From Rhynchosporium graminicola (taxonomy: Eukaryota; Ascomycota; Leotiomycetes; Helotiales; Ploettnerulaceae): DNA of 64,000 nt. The translations under genes were made by a program, and so were the position numbers. Shown piece by piece: positions 44,733 to 56,384 of the stretch (the stretch's first letter is position 1; each line of letters opens with the position of its first letter). Below the pieces are notes generated by a model that was not told the DNA's origin, did not search any database, and was given only the letters and a program-made list of their open reading frames with translations. The stretch lies in the NCBI GenBank assembly GCA_900074885.1, contig FJUW01000040.1:310001-374000 (forward strand), in the 5' to 3' direction.

Positions 44733-47094
44733 ATGGCTAGAGGTCAAACTTCAGCATCAAGTGCCGCCGCTGGAGGAATGAGGATGGTCGTAGCTGTGGA
44801 TTTCGGTAGGGACATGTTTTGATGCAAAGATTTCTGTCACTATTTGCATCGAGTGTTGCTGATAGTGAATTGCAACTCAGGAACTACCTACACGACCGTC
44901 GCGTATGCCAATAGCCTTTATGTAAGCTACAACATTCTCTGGCCGTTCATTCTGTCTACAGAGGTCCCGGAGTACTATCTTGGCTTACCTGAAGTCTCGC
45001 TTCTTCTAGCCTAATCGGACGAAGTTATTGAAGAATTGGGGAAGCGGTGGAGACATATCACAAGATAAGGTTCCAACGTAAGTCTGCATACCGATTTTTT
45101 TGGGACTGGAGCAATACTGAGGAGGCGTCTAATACCCTTTCTAGAGTCCTTCGATACGACAATGGTGGCACCACTGGGGCCTACTGCTGGGGTTACCGGG
45201 CTCAGCAATCCGCCAAAGATAAAAGAATACATGAGTGGTTCAAGCTTGGTCTCTGTAGTGACTTTGAAGAGCGCCGTGCCCGAGAGTCTGAGCTCATAAA
45301 GAAGTATAAGAGTAAGACTGCTCTTCCTCCTGTGGAAGGCGAAGTGTGTATGAATCTTGTCGTCAATTTCCTCAGTGGTGTAAAGGACGCTGTTGACAAA
45401 TGCTTCAATTCTATCGACGAAGACGTAGCTCGTTGTCCCAGAGACTACATAGTTACAGTTCCTGCGCTTTGGGATCATGCAGAGCAGGAGAAGACCAGGC
45501 AGTGTGCCGAGAGAGCCGGAATGGGCTCTGGAGCCCAGCTCCAGATCATCTCGGAGCCGGAAGCCGCATGCATTTTTGCCATCCAGAACAAGATCTCGAT
45601 GAAAGTCAACGAAACTTTTGTTATTTGCGATGCTGGAGGAGGGTAGGTGCCTCCATTATCTTACCTACTCTCCCAGCATTCCCTCGAACAAGAATAGCTG
45701 ACGATGATTGCCACAGCACTGTCGACCTCGCTTCTTACACCATCGAGTCCCTAATCAAAGCCCCTTTCCATTGCAAGCTTTCTGGAGCAGCGACAGGATC
45801 GGGAGGGCTTTGCGGCAGTATTTTCTTAAACAGAATCTTTGAAGCATACCTCGAAAAAAAGCTCAGGGATTATCCCTACTGGGAAGCATCATTCATGATC
45901 GACGCCTTAAAGGATTTCGAGGAGAGGATCAAACCCAACTTCAACGGCGAGAACAAAGAGGGATATAACATCAGAATCGGGGGCCTGATAAAGAGCGAAC
46001 GTCACGGGATCGACAAGAACTTTCTCAGTCTAACCACCAAGGAACTGCGTCAAAATGTATTCGAAGAGGTCATATCTAAGATTCAAGGTCTCGTTCGTGA
46101 CCAGATTGCTCAAACGAGAGGGAGCGTGAAAGAGGTCATACTCGCTGGTGGTTTCGGGAACAACCCTTACCTCAAAAAGAGGCTTGAGAAGATTGACCTC
46201 GTCGTCAACCAAGGAATAAAGGTCCAGCATTTTGAAGACAGGTAGGTTCCTCAAGAGAATCCTCTCATGGATAATTCATGACAACGATCTTTTGATAATC
46301 TGTCTCTAGCGAAACGGCAATCGCACGTGGGGCACTGATCGCTGGCCTTGCTAGACTAGGTAGAACAAACGCACATGAAGATGTCTTCGATGGTGGTTTT
46401 AATGCGGCTCCTTTGGATATTGTAGAGGTGGTGTCCAATATTTCAAGTAGGCACTACGGTACAAAGTGTTTCCACGACTTCAGTATCGGGGACCCTCCAA
46501 GCAGAAGGGAAGTATACCCCAATTTGGCGACGTTCTTTTGAACACGCGACTAACTTACAAGTAGACTGATGCGACCCGATGGGGATAAGATTGAAAAGAT
46601 CTCATGGTTCGCGTTAAGGGTATAAGAGCCGCCCCGACTGACATAATCCTCATATCTCATACTGATACTATAAAAGGGTGAGAGCATCCCGAACGGGCAG
46701 CCAATGTCGTTCAGGTTCGTCAAGGTAGAGAGAGTTGTCATCAGAGATCCACACTTCCAGACACAAGCTCTCTTTGCCGAAGTGCATATATACACGTGCG
46801 AAAGGGAGACTCCGGCGGAATTTGCGAACGATTCGAGTAAGTCAACCAATCTTAACAAGCGAGCTTTTCAGCTTACATTTTTATCTTGTAGGTGTCTGGG
46901 AAATGGCCCAATTTACACTGGATTTAACAGGTCTTACCCTCCCGATCATACAGAGGGGCGGGCAGCAACTTTACGAAGCCGAATTTTTCATTGAGATGAC
47001 CTTACGCGGGACTAACTTGTCGTTCTGTGGTGTGTACGGCATAGGTACCTCGTACGAAAAGCGTTTTCCGGGGAGAGACATCAAGTTCCTCTGA
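44733..47094 (+). CDS. Hsp70-superfamily ATPase, HSPA12-like
   Basis: Nine exons are proposed: 44733-44805, 44881-44921, 45010-45077, 45145-45642, 45717-46241, 46310-46511, 46590-46619, 46677-46836 and 46892-47094. They give 600 codons, 599 aa. The nucleotide-binding fold is clear: phosphate-1 loop VVAVDFGTTYTTVAYAN, VTVPALWDHAEQEKTR with QIISEPEAACIFA, phosphate-2 ICDAGGGTVDLASYTI, and EVILAGGFGNNPYL with ETAIARGALIAGL. Such proteins, common in filamentous ascomycetes, resemble mammalian HSPA12 and lack the canonical C-terminal EEVD chaperone tail; this one ends GRDIKFL. The role is unknown. The acceptor before 46590 is weak: the better-looking acceptors (TACAAG, AAGTAG at 46558-46563) are out of phase with the GTATAC donor, so the short seventh exon is uncertain. 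Confidence 0.85.
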
Positions 47095-47425
47095 GAGGAA
47101 GGAAGGCACGGGTGCACCAAACGTTAATGAGTAAAAGTATATTCAAGCCACCAAATGTTTCCGTGTATTTATGTTTGATGCTTCATGCCGGCGGAGAACT
47201 TGAGAAAGAAGAGACTGGTGTGATATCATATGAGCAGATTCTCTGTCTGTTTCCTATCTGATTACCTACTAGGTCATTTGTGAATCTTAGAGCCTTATGA
47301 GGCCTTATGAAGGCCAGCAGAAACCTTCGAGTATGATTTATATGCACCATGATAAAAGTAACGCAGATATCCATGTGACATGCACCTATTGTAGTAACAT
47401 ATATATATGTTTACTTCAGCCCTAT
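47095..47425. other. Convergent 3' interval
   Basis: Short AT-biased interval between two convergent stop codons; contains ATATATATGT near 47400. No gene supported. Confidence 0.4.
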
Positions 47426-47941
47426 CTACCCGGCATTGAAACCCCCATCAAATCCACCTGGCGGCTGACGTACAGGCGCATTAAAACCCCCATTTCCTCT
47501 CCCACCAGGTGCAAGTGGTGCATTAAATCCCCCATCGACGCCAGCACCTCCTCTCAAAGCACCACGGGCACGACCACGAGCATCAGGAGCACCGCGCGCA
47601 CCGCGAACACGTGCTCCACGACCGCGACCTCGACCACCCTCAATCGGATCGTTGAAGCCTCCGTCGCCAGGATAGTCAAATTCTCCACCGTTGCCAACCC
47701 CGAGGTTGAATCCTCCCCCTCTCCCACCACCACTACCACCACCATTCCCAAGGGGGCTAACGGTACGTCTGCTTCCTATCTCAGGATCGCTGTCCGATGT
47801 GAAAGTACAGGAGGTGCGAGAACCGCCGCTTGAGCCTAACATCCATCTTCGCCCACAAGTGCAGATGCTGATCCCGAAGAGGATTCCAAAGGCCATATAG
47901 AGGATGACGATGATCGCGATAGTGGTGTTCTCCTGGACCAT
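47426..47941 (-). CDS. Single-pass membrane protein with glycine-rich GGFN-repeat tail
   Basis: One exon, 171 aa. The short N-terminus (MVQENTT) leads into one hydrophobic helix at about residues 8-28 (IAIIVILYMAFGILFGISIC), followed by CTCGRRW. The remaining about 140 residues are low complexity: Ser-rich, then Gly/Arg-rich (RGRGRGARVRGARG), with repeated GGFN units (GGFNLG, GGFNDP, GGFNAP twice, GGFNAG at the end). Orientation cannot be decided; the basic residues after the helix favour a cytosolic tail. No family recognised. The reverse strand also has open frames because of the GC-rich repeats; the membrane helix and normal start support the minus strand. Confidence 0.68.
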   Translation of the reverse strand: MVQENTTIAIIVILYMAFGILFGISICTCGRRWMLGSSGGSRTSCTFTSDSDPEIGSRRTVSPLGNGGGSGGGRGGGFNLGVGNGGEFDYPGDGGFNDPIEGGRGRGRGARVRGARGAPDARGRARGALRGGAGVDGGFNAPLAPGGRGNGGFNAPVRQPPGGFDGGFNAG

Positions 47942-48925
47942 GGTATTGTGTTTCCTTCAGATACACTGTGGCTTGCGAGTGCGAACAAGCTAAGCTACAG
48001 CAAGATCAAAGACTAGGCGGTGATGACCGCCACAGACCAAGAGAAAGTAAAAGCAGGTGGATCTGAGAAGTCTCGGTAGGTTCAAATAGAGTTGGCTGAT
48101 ATATCTGCCATTACTATTCTTAGCTTGTTCTATTTACATCTAGACATCACAAGTATTAGCATCGACTCGCCAAAGACTAGTAGGCCAACCCTGCCTCGAC
48201 ACATAGACACAGATAAACTTACTGCCTGCAGGATCGAAGAACGACTGTCGTGTGTAATTTTGATGCCTTGGCGAGACTAACAGATGAAAGTGCGTCGTGG
48301 ATATGGCGTCTCTCTGCACCAACTAGGTAGCACAAGTTCCTAGCATGCCATGGCAAGCAAGTCGAAGAGCGATATGATACTGGGAAAACAGGACTCGAAA
48401 CAAATGAGCCAGAACTCAAATCAAAACAAAAGACAGAACGTAAACAAACAGGAAGTGGTCAGCAATATCAGCCACCTCAAGTCTGGATTGAGCTGGCTGC
48501 AGCTGCAGGCCAATAATTGGCGTGCCACTGGCCACGGCCGTATGAGAACCATGAAATATGCGACCCAGTATCGTCACTACCATTGCCGACACTGAAGTTG
48601 CGAATGTTTCTCGAATGGTCTTCCATTGGCGCATGCCAGCCACCTCGGACGAATTGAGAATCATAATAACAAAGTCAGTCCCTTTGTCACCCAATTGCAG
48701 ATGATCTTCCTCGACAAAATTAGTTGTTTGATTATCTTTCCGCATTCGAATATATCCTAAAACCGGAAGATCATCGTGAATCTAGTTATGTGCGAGCATA
48801 TTTCGACCTTCCTGTCATGTTACCTTATACATTTTCCCAATGTATTGATTGAAACGAGGTATTTGAGAAGCCTATCCTGCCATCTTTGCGTAGGATTATA
48901 TTGCAACTACCAGCAGGTCTTACAA
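47942..48925. other. Intergenic, no gene supported
   Basis: Frames at 48.1-48.75 kb on both strands are short and without motifs. The left part likely carries the promoter of the glycine-rich membrane protein, the right part the DHFR 3' region. Confidence 0.4.
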
Positions 48926-49584
48926 CTAGACCCTTTCCCACATCTCGAACACGTACCGCGTTCCGTTTTCTTCCTGTATTCCTCCAGGTACCACCTCTCC
49001 AGTCCATCTATCCAAATCCTCCTTAGTCCTCCGTTCCCAACCACTTGCTTTACCATCCTCGGCCAGCGTAATTGGAAAGAACGTATCGCATTCGAAGTCA
49101 CCGAGGATTCTTGTCAATAGAATTCGCTTCGCATCAGTACTTTCTAAAGCAGACTTATATATCTGTGCCCCGCCAATAACAAACAGCCTCGACAGTGCAT
49201 TGCCTCCTTGTGCTACTGCAGACTCCGCGGCTTGACTCATAGAGTTCACGACTGTCCTCTGGCCTTCAACTGCCCGAGGGTCTCCGCGAGTTATTACTAC
49301 ATTCGTCCGATCTTTTAGTGGTCGGAATTTTGGAGGTATGCTCTCCCAGGTCTTGCGGCCCATAATGACTGTGTTCATGCCCTGCAGATCCGTCAGGAAT
49401 AGGTCGAGGAATGGAAATCAGAACTGACTCCAGGTTCCGCACGCTTAGTGACGCGCGCAAAGTATGCCATCTCCTTCTTGAGCCCATTCCAGGGGAGCGT
49501 GCCTGCTCGGCCAATTCCCATATTGTTTGTTGCGGCGACGATCAGGGTGAGTTCTCGGGGCGTCATGCTGGGACCGTCTGACAT
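48926..49584 (-). CDS. DFR1: Dihydrofolate reductase
   Basis: Two exons (49584-49429, 49381-48926) give 204 codons, 203 aa, normal for fungal DHFR. Core motifs: LIVAATNNMGIGRAGTLPW (substrate and NADPH site, with the LPW turn), MGRKTWESIPPKFRPLKDR, NVVITRGD and LFVIGGAQIYKSAL (glycine-rich NADPH loop), ending TRYVFEMWERV. It reduces dihydrofolate to tetrahydrofolate for thymidylate, purine and methionine synthesis. The frame is open upstream to 49779, but that part (SYSPTTTQQSIPHST) is not DHFR-like, so 49584 (MSDGPSMTPREL) is taken; 49566 is also possible. Divergent from CEM1. Confidence 0.95.
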
Positions 49585-50165
49585 CGTATCGTCTTTGCGA
49601 TTAAGTGGTGGGTTGTTTCTGCAATCAATTTGGAAACACCGTGCTGTACTGTGTGGAATACTTTGTTGTGTTGTAGTAGGAGAGTATGACAGATTACCTG
49701 TCAATCGAGGGGATGAGAATGACGCGACGAGTGCAAGGTGCAGCTCATTTAAGCTCGCGCCAGCGGGAACTTGCAGCACTTTACTGTAGCTCCCTAGGAT
49801 TACAGCAAGCTCTAGTGGGGTTACCTAGTCCCTGGGACTACCTCTGTATTCAGTCCTCCAGCGTACCTTGCATACTTATATTGTATTTGGATGTCAGTAC
49901 CAGGTCCGGGTCCAGGTCCAGCCCCAGCTCCTACGTAGCCAACATATTGTATCAGGATTTACTTCTTCTGATCTTCCATTCATTTCGAAAGGGATTCTTG
50001 GATTCCTCTATTCAGCTGATCTATTGTGCTTGAGCACTGCCAACCGCCGTCTTACCCAAGCCCGACTCCGAGCCGGCCCCGACCGAATGCCAAATACAAT
50101 ACACGCTAATCATCCTCTGATTTCACATATCATTTTACAAACAAAGTTAGGAGCATGGCTAGAGA
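49585..50165. promoter_or_regulatory. Shared promoter interval DHFR / CEM1
   Basis: About 580 bp between divergent starts. A GTCCGGGTCCAGGTCC repeat lies near 49906. Promoter role inferred from arrangement. Confidence 0.4.
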
Positions 50166-51562
50166 ATGCGGAGGGTGGTAGTCACAGGCCTCGGTGCCAT
50201 CACACCCCTAGGTGTTGGCATTCGTCGTACATGGGCTCGACTTCTGGCCGGTGACTGCGGCATCGTCAGTGTGGCAGACTGCGAGCCAGCTGCTCGATGG
50301 CGCGAACTGCCTAGCACTGTGGCTGGTATCGTTCCAGGAGGTAGCAGAGCTGAAGGCGGATGGCAAGCTTTGGACTGGCTGGAACGTGGTGAGGAACGTC
50401 GTATGGCCAAATTCACACAATATGCAATTGCCGCTACAGAGATGGCCTTCGACGATGCAGGATGGAGGCCGCGCAGCCAAGCTGATCGAGAGGCAACCGG
50501 CGTATGCTTAGGAAGTGGTATAGGGAATCTTGAAGGCTTCTATGATACCAGTGTCGCATACGACAAACATGTATGTATGCCCATCTCTCGGTACATCGAG
50601 CAGATCAGTTCCATTTTGACCTCTCTCAGGGCTACAAAAAAGTCTCTCCGCTTTTCGTTCCGCAGCTACTAATCAACCTCGGAGCCGGGCATATCTCCAT
50701 GAAATATGGTCTACAAGGTCCGAACCACGCTGTCACAACTGCCTGTACCACAGGTGCCCATGCAATAGGAGATGCTTCGCGTTTCATTGCATTTGGAGAT
50801 GCGGATGTCATGATAGCTGGAGGCTCCGAGTCCTGCATACACCCTCTCGCCCTGGCGGGCTTCGCACGGTCTCGCTCGCTCGCCACGGCTTTCAACTCCG
50901 ATCCAGCTCTGTCGTCGCGGCCATTTGACAAAGACAGGTGTGGATTTGTGATTGCAGAAGGTGCAGGAGTAGTCGTGCTAGAAGAACTTGAACATGCCAA
51001 AGCTCGTGGGGCAGACATCTATGCGGAACTTCGCGGTTACGGGTGTAGTGGGGATGCGCATCATGTCACAGCGCCGAAGACTGATGGTGCAGGAGCATTT
51101 TTGGCAATGAAGAGAGCTCTCAAGAACGCCAATTTACGACCAAAGGATGTTACATACATAAATGCCCATGCTACAAGTACTCTTCTAGGAGATGCTGCGG
51201 AGAATGCCGCAATCGAAAGGCTCTTTTCGGGCGAGGACGGATTTCAAGAGCTTGGAGAGGTGGCTATCAGCAGTACAAAGGGTGCCCTTGGCCATTTGCT
51301 AGGAGCATCCGGGGCAATCGAGGCTATTTTCGCAATTTTAGCTGTCAGAGAGGTAAGTCAGCTAGCCACTCTCGAACTCCACATATTTCTCATCACTGCT
51401 TAGAACGTTATGCCACCGACTCTAAACCTCCACAACCTAGACGAGGGTTTCAAGTGCAATTATATTCCGAATTCGGCTCAAGAGAAGCACATTAAATCCT
51501 CCCTCTCGAATAGCTTTGGGTTTGGTGGCGTCAATGCATCACTGGCCTTTTCTGAGTATTGA
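50166..51562 (+). CDS. CEM1: Mitochondrial beta-ketoacyl-ACP synthase (KAS II type)
   Basis: Three exons (50166-50570, 50630-51352, 51404-51562) give 429 codons, 428 aa. The start [18 protein letters not shown] is the classical KAS N-terminus. The active-site triad is visible: Cys174 in [10 protein letters not shown], His315 in [15 protein letters not shown] and His357 in [29 protein letters not shown] and the C-terminal [14 protein letters not shown] complete the thiolase fold. It elongates acyl chains in mitochondrial type II fatty acid synthesis, needed for lipoic acid and respiration. The N-terminal presequence is very short or absent in this model; an upstream exon cannot be excluded. 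Confidence 0.94.
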
Positions 51563-51715
51563 GTAAGAGTCGAATAGGCAGAAACCATTGATCTATTGCT
51601 AATCAAGTGCATTCAAAGAATCCTCACGCCTCAGTCAGAGTATAAGCCCCAATGTGACTTCCTGTAGGTTCTTCAGCATCCATCCCTGCCTTGATTCTTG
51701 GCAGCCCTGTCTTAT

Positions 51716-52848
51716 TCATGTTCCACCCCCATTGACTTTTCCAAGTTTAAGTCCTCTGTCTGTATACCATTTTCGGAAGACGTCCCAGTTTCTGCATGTA
51801 TGTGCTTGCGGTGTTCCAATGAGATTGACATGCGGCTCTTCGCCAAGTGGTCTCAACAATACTGGTGTCAGGTCGGTAGCGCACTGGATGTTTTGACGCA
51901 GCTGCTCGAAGCAATGTTCTGATCTTGTCAGCTAACGCACATTCGAGTCCGTAAAGATGAGAGACAAGCTTACCGACGTGGATGCGCTGCAGGTCTGCGG
52001 GCCTAAAATAAAACATCAGATATAATTTCATAGGTAACTGTCAAAAGGATCTCATGATGTGTGTATTAGGAGGTCTCAAAGAGGCCCAGAATGAACACTG
52101 CAGCGTTGTTTCAATACATACAATCTATGCTCGTCATGCTCGGAGTAGTAGTCCTTGTCCATGGCTTTGCGGATTGCGTTCAAGCAGTGCAGGCTGTGCA
52201 TTACTTCTACCCTTTTCTTGGTGTCAGCCTTCTGCATTAACTTGAGTTCTTGCTTAATTCTGTCCTCTTACTCTGCGAGATAATATCCTTGGATTGCAAC
52301 TGGATCATCAAGTTTTTGTGCTTCTTCCTCCGAGATGACCAGATACTGGCCTGCAAATGTGTCAGTTGATCTTCTGTTGTGAAGATGGTATCATACCCGA
52401 TAGCAGCTCTCCCCATGCTTTGTCTATCTCTCTGTTTGGACTTCCGATGTACTGAGGCAAGGCTGGATCGAATTCTCGATAGTAACCCTTAGAGGTTTCA
52501 TTGTAACGAAAGGCGCTGTTGTACGTCAACTTCTGGAGTTGTATTGCAGCCTTCGCAGGTTCTATAAAAATAATCAACCATTAATCCACTCGTGTGTGTC
52601 TATATGGATATCTCACCCCACTCAGTCGAGTAGCCTTCTTGGAACGTCTGGCCAGGGCAGAGTCCGACAGGTCGAATAGTTAGGTACAGAGCCCAGAGCC
52701 CAAAGGTGAGCGTTGTCATCGACAGCACGAGCGTAGAAGCTCTTGGCCATGTAGATCGGGGAGCTTTTCTGTCTGATTCTTCTCCTGTGTCAGAGACATT
52801 GTCATCGGAAAGTCCGATCTCCTTGTAGGTCGCAATGAGTGCAGCCAT
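51716..52848 (-). CDS. UstYa-family (DUF3328) oxidase-like protein
   Basis: Six exons (52848-52617, 52561-52397, 52350-52272, 52211-52122, 52002-51974, 51918-51716) give 266 codons, 265 aa. One membrane helix lies near residues 38-58 (LVLSMTTLTFGLWALYLTIR). Family motifs follow: YIGSPNREIDKAWGELL, then two HxxHC motifs, HSLHCLN after VEVM and HVEHCFEQLRQNIQC, the latter formed across the last intron. The tail ends NWDVFRKWYTDRGLK. UstYa-type proteins oxidise and cyclise ribosomal peptides or other fungal metabolites. The in-frame TAA at 52270-52268 lies inside the third intron (GTAAGA...AAAAG), so it is not a premature stop. No precursor peptide, methyltransferase or peptidase lies nearby, so it is an orphan here. 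Confidence 0.86.
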
Positions 52849-54814
52849 GGTGGCTGTTCGGATTCGTCACTGCTGTGCGCAGATTTGACAGGAATCTCTA
52901 TGCTCGGAAAACAGATGAAGTAGAGAGTGCGAGTTTTTGATTCTCGGTACGTCGATCTAAAACAGGCTTTGCCTGTCATGTTCGGGCTATCGTCGCTTTC
53001 ACCTTGGGACTTGATCGACAATCACTCTCGACTTTACTTTGAAGGTGAACACATCCTTGCTTCATAAATGAGCAATCGATATTTCAGGCAACGCAACTCA
53101 CTGCCTGGACATGATATTTGTCTCCATCCACCAGGAGCTGCCAGTACCTGGCGAGGATTATCACAGTATGAGCAATTAGAATCACCAGCATAATCGTGCA
53201 TTACTGCTTGGGGTCACAGCTGACAGACTGCGACGACTACACGCTAATTTTTTCTATCAGTATATATTGTGATACGGAAACCGTGCATCGCCTGAGATAA
53301 CGTCAGGTCTCCGGGAATTAGTACGGACGGCTTGCCGGCAAGCTGTACTCGGCGATGTCCAAGTCAAGTCTGTTGTGCCTTGTACATTTTGGGGGCCATC
53401 ATACTTAGCATGATACCTCAACGAGCGCCGCGTTTTCGAATCTTCATATCTATAAAATTATCATCTCGATACATGTATTGCATGACTTCTGCATACTCAT
53501 CAACGTTTTGTCTTGTCAAAATCCAGGCCCGCTACTCGATAACATGCATTTTATCTCTGTTGGATGACTTGCCATCGTACTGTACCATTACTTCCGGGTG
53601 ATCCCATCCATCCTACTTGTATGTTCGCAAGTTCAACCTCGATTTAGAATCAGAGCTTAATAGTTCTTTTTCAATGGGTTCGGCAAAGTGGCATTGACAT
53701 ACTTCCGATCTCCTTACCTCCCTTCATGCCATGCCACTGAAGATCCGAGCATTCCACCTGCCTCTACGACAGCGACCGCGTCACCTCTTCGTGGCGTGGG
53801 CGGGTTGGAAGGGTATTCTGGGAGGCCTCTTCGCGCGTGATGAGCTACTCGAGGCTAGGATAAATAAACCCTTACCCTGTTGAACAGCACGAGCCTCGGG
53901 AAGGCAGGCCTAGTATCCAATCATTTAACTAATCTCAGTCTCATTATGGGGGAGAACCTGCTCGAACTCCACAACAGGCTAGGGGTTAACTACTGTAAGT
54001 ATTTATCCTTACCACCAAGTAGACAGGCGCCGGAGTGGCGGATCGACAAATGGCAGCGGAGGAGGACTAAAAATATAGGTCAGGGCGGTGATCCATTAAG
54101 CTTCAAGTACTTAGTATGTCTGTGTTTTCGGAGAAGTTTCCGGCCTTCGATTTCGTCTCGACGCAAGCATCGTGCTGATCTGATCGCCTGCCAAACACTT
54201 CGTGACTAAAGTACGAGTACAGTAGAAGTACTTGTCGAGCCTCACTTGCTGGTGTCCTTAACCTATCAGGAGCAGCAGCTACGAGGGTGCCCAGCCTTCT
54301 TGGTAGTGCTGTCCAAAGTCTCCCTGGGCTGTTTGTCCGGGGTACGGTATCGAGAAAAGGTCCGAATGGGAGGCGATCACTTTCCCGAATTCACGGGGGC
54401 GGGCGCTTTGCAATCGAAGGTTCGACGTGCTCCTTGCTGCCTTTCTTCCGGAACGTCCGATCTTCTTCATGAGCTTAAGTTCCATCAGTCTTACTTGCAA
54501 GTAAGTAGTAGTAAGTTCAAGTATGCATGTTTATGACGTGCGTCATACCAACCAACGTCTTCAGTCTGTACTATCGTACGAAATTCGGAATCACAAGTAC
54601 TGACAGTTGTTTCTTTTCCGATCCAGGCCATCCTTGACGGACTTCCGCGGTCTATCGGGGAGATGTTAAGCAGTAGTGGTAGGTATTTCGAGGTATACGG
54701 AGTACGGCCCCGTACAGAGCACGTGCAGGGGTTGGCCTTAGATTTCTGCACTGTGTCAGAATTCACTCACCCTTAGAATAGACCACACTTCGTTCGTACT
54801 TGTACTCACTTAGT
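52849..54814. other. Intergenic, no gene supported
   Basis: The left end probably holds the UstYa-like promoter. Frames at 53.3-53.6, 53.9-54.2 and 54.25-54.54 kb on both strands overlap and lack motifs. GTACTT/AAGTAC words become frequent from about 54.2 kb. Confidence 0.4.
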
Positions 54815-55017
54815 ACTTGGTACATTGTGGAAATTAATGTATGTACAAAGTAGAGTCCGTGCGTTATTCTACAAGTTTCTGCAACAGGGAGTCGTTACAT
54901 AGGGAGCTACCCAATGATATAGCAGTACTATATAGTTTACTGGGCAAAATAGTTAGTTATAAAGCATCTAGAGTGCACGGCCTAGAATTGTACATTATTT
55001 AACCCCTGTACTAAGTA
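54815..55017 (+). repeat. Dispersed direct repeat, copy 1
   Basis: About 200 bp starting ACTTGGTACA and ending CCCCTGTACTAAGTA. It is similar, roughly four bases in five by eye, to 59982-60174 in the same orientation. Shared blocks include GGGAGCTA.CCAATGATA, TATAGTTTACTGG and ATTATTTAACCCCTGTAC. No coding sequence. It may be a solo LTR or a small non-autonomous element; its ends show no clear inverted termini. Confidence 0.7.
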
Positions 55018-56384
55018 GTACTTGGTACTCTGTAAGTTGCTGCAAGAAGTGCAGTTTACTTCCATAGATAGTAATCCCTGATTTTAGCGTAATCGACAGC
55101 TTACGTGTCGGACACCAGCTTGCGTGTCGACCGGGATGGAGGAGGGGGGCGGCTGGTGAGCTGTGTCCATCCCCTGCACGTGCTCTGTTGATGTTTCTCG
55201 ATCTTGTTCATCATGCCTCCCGAGGACTCAGGGGGAAGTCAATACTCTCGGAGATCTTCTCTTACAGATCTTACCGACCGAGCATCCTTTCTTCATTATT
55301 TATTGCAATTGCAATTGCACAACGGGGGTCGGGGTCAGATCCATCAACATCAACCAACCAACCACCTACAGAACGAGTACGATGTCTATTGATTTCTCGA
55401 TTAGGTTCAGTAAATAACCCCGCAGTCGCCCCCACTGCCCCGGCTGCCCCCACTACCCCCTATGACATCACTTCACCGCTGTACCGCTGTACCTCTGTAC
55501 CTCTGTACCTCTGTAAAGTAAGGAAGGTCTCGGCAGGTACCTTGAGATTCAGAAGCCTGCAGTGCAGGCAGGTAGCTTGACGTAATACAAGTACTTTACT
55601 TGTACTTCCATCCTACCTACAGAGTCTTGTCACTCGGAGGTGCCTGTTTAGTTAGACACGTAAGGTACGGAAGCAGGGTAGAGAGTACTTTGTGCAAGTA
55701 CAGCGCTTAACAAACCTAAGGTAGGTAGATACCTATTATTAGTACAATTGACAGGGGAAAGAAAGACTTGGATACAATACTTGTATACTGAATACTAAAT
55801 ACGAAGTAAATCGCAATAATTCGAGAGCGCGCTCGCTGGCTTCACCTATACTACTTGGCTAATTTCTGCCTAGCTATAGGCCAGGTCACTGCTATACCTA
55901 TACCTATACCTATACCTACCTACACCTACACATGGGAGTAAATCCATCTTATCTCCTGCTGGCTTGACGAGAAATAATACTCAATCGCTGTTCGCAAGCG
56001 TACCTACCTACGTACCCCTAGAAAGGGTGGCCAGAGACTTCCTTCCGTACGCGGATACCATGTGAAACTCTTTTGAATAAGAGTTTTCGTTAGCTACCGT
56101 AAGAAAGGTTTACATGGTACGACTGCAAATATTTCCATCCCCTTCAACTATAAATTATAGTTTGGACTCGGGGTTGCTACTGTGCGAAGTATATGAAATA
56201 AAAGTAAGATCAGGTATTACGTGTTCAGGTCCACAAAGGCTCAGGCATGTCTTTTCATCTTTAATATCTATACCTCTCAGTCTGCTCTGGCAGATCAACA
56301 AGATAACACAACTCATCATCTCAAGAGCTCTCAAATCACATCTATTTCAACCCCTGTGTCATTGAATCTACTCCTACCGCTATC
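55018..56384. other. Low-complexity gene-empty DNA
   Basis: Contains tandem CTGTACCT units at about 55481-55516, a C-rich run (GCCCCCACTGCCCCGGCTGC) near 55427, (CTATAC)n at about 55893-55918, and many CCTACC/GGTAGG words. No gene is supported until 56385. The last 250 bases should contain the promoter of the small secreted protein. Confidence 0.5.

Noticed and set aside
52268..52270. In-frame TAA in the UstYa-like gene suggesting a pseudogene
   Set aside because: It lies in an intron with a GTAAGA donor and AAAAG acceptor; splicing gives LAEVEVMHSLHC in frame, matching the family.
53880..54536. Several frames suggesting a gene between the UstYa-like gene and the repeat
   Set aside because: The frames lie in different phases on both strands, with GTAC-rich low complexity and no motif or start/stop/splice logic.
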